NCBI GenBank assembly: GCA_934636305.1
Contig: CAKUAM010000112.1
Span: 1-5,164, forward strand
Length of the DNA stretch: 5,164 bases
Direction: 5' to 3'
DNA from: an uncultured Oscillospiraceae bacterium
GTDB lineage: Bacteria > Bacillota > Clostridia > Oscillospirales > Oscillospiraceae
Each line of letters opens with the position of its first letter. Positions within the stretch are counted from its first letter, which is position 1. Made by a program: the position numbers and the translations under genes. Shown here piece after piece: positions 5,134 through 5,164 of the stretch. The notes under the pieces are model-generated. The model did not search any database. It was not told where the DNA came from and saw only the letters and a program-made list of their open reading frames with translations.

Positions 5134-5160
5134 CCACCCAGCGACATCGTCGTTGGGTGG
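5134..5160. other. Hairpin at the right edge of the window
   Basis: Arms 5134-5145 and 5149-5160 form 12 pairs (one G-T wobble) around the 3-nt loop ATC. Only AAAG follows before the window ends, and the - strand side is not T-rich, so a terminator is not established. No equivalent is seen next to copy 1. It may belong to the next transcription unit. Confidence 0.45.
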
Positions 5161-5164
5161 AAAG

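Noticed and set aside
1..5164. CRISPR array, toxin-antitoxin or phage-defence genes
   Set aside because: No regularly spaced short repeats, and no open frames beyond the four arginine enzymes with credible motifs or ribosome binding sites.

Overview
The window holds one complete arginine-biosynthesis operon, argC-argJ-argB-argD, on the + strand (611-4815). It lies between two same-orientation copies of a non-coding repeat of about 257 bp (38-295 and 4863-5119). The genes are moderately GC-rich, each with a strong AGGAGG-type ribosome binding site. The argCJBD order is typical of Firmicutes, but ArgC is the short type 2 form. I infer a gut-type Clostridia (Oscillospirales/Ruminococcaceae-like) chromosome; no marker here fixes the genus.

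Layout. 1-37: unassigned flank. 38-295: repeat copy 1. 296-408: gene-free, including a 68-bp stretch that may be an insertion in the repeat. 409-446: classic intrinsic terminator on the + strand. 447-610: AT-rich control region with two near-identical palindromes resembling ArgR (ARG) boxes, weak promoter candidates, a foldable leader and the argC ribosome binding site. 611-4815: argC, argJ, argB, argD, with gaps of 16, 14 and 11 nt, so almost certainly one transcript. 4823-4854: GC-rich hairpin whose only T-tract is on the - strand. 4863-5119: repeat copy 2. 5134-5160: one more strong hairpin at the window edge.

The four enzymes form the glutamate-to-ornithine acetyl cycle. ArgJ makes N-acetylglutamate (if bifunctional) and recycles acetyl from N-acetylornithine. 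ArgB phosphorylates N-acetylglutamate, ArgC reduces the acyl phosphate to the semialdehyde, and ArgD transaminates it to N-acetylornithine. ArgB has the N-terminal extension and C-terminal signature of arginine-inhibited kinases, so control is probably double: ArgR at the promoter and arginine on the kinase. The later genes (argF, argG, argH, carAB) and argR are not in the window.

The genes are ordinary. The part most worth a second look is the repeat pair: its strongest hairpin shows a compensatory base-pair change between copies, suggesting a selected RNA or DNA structure, and its placement makes the operon a potentially deletable or duplicable 4.8-kb unit.
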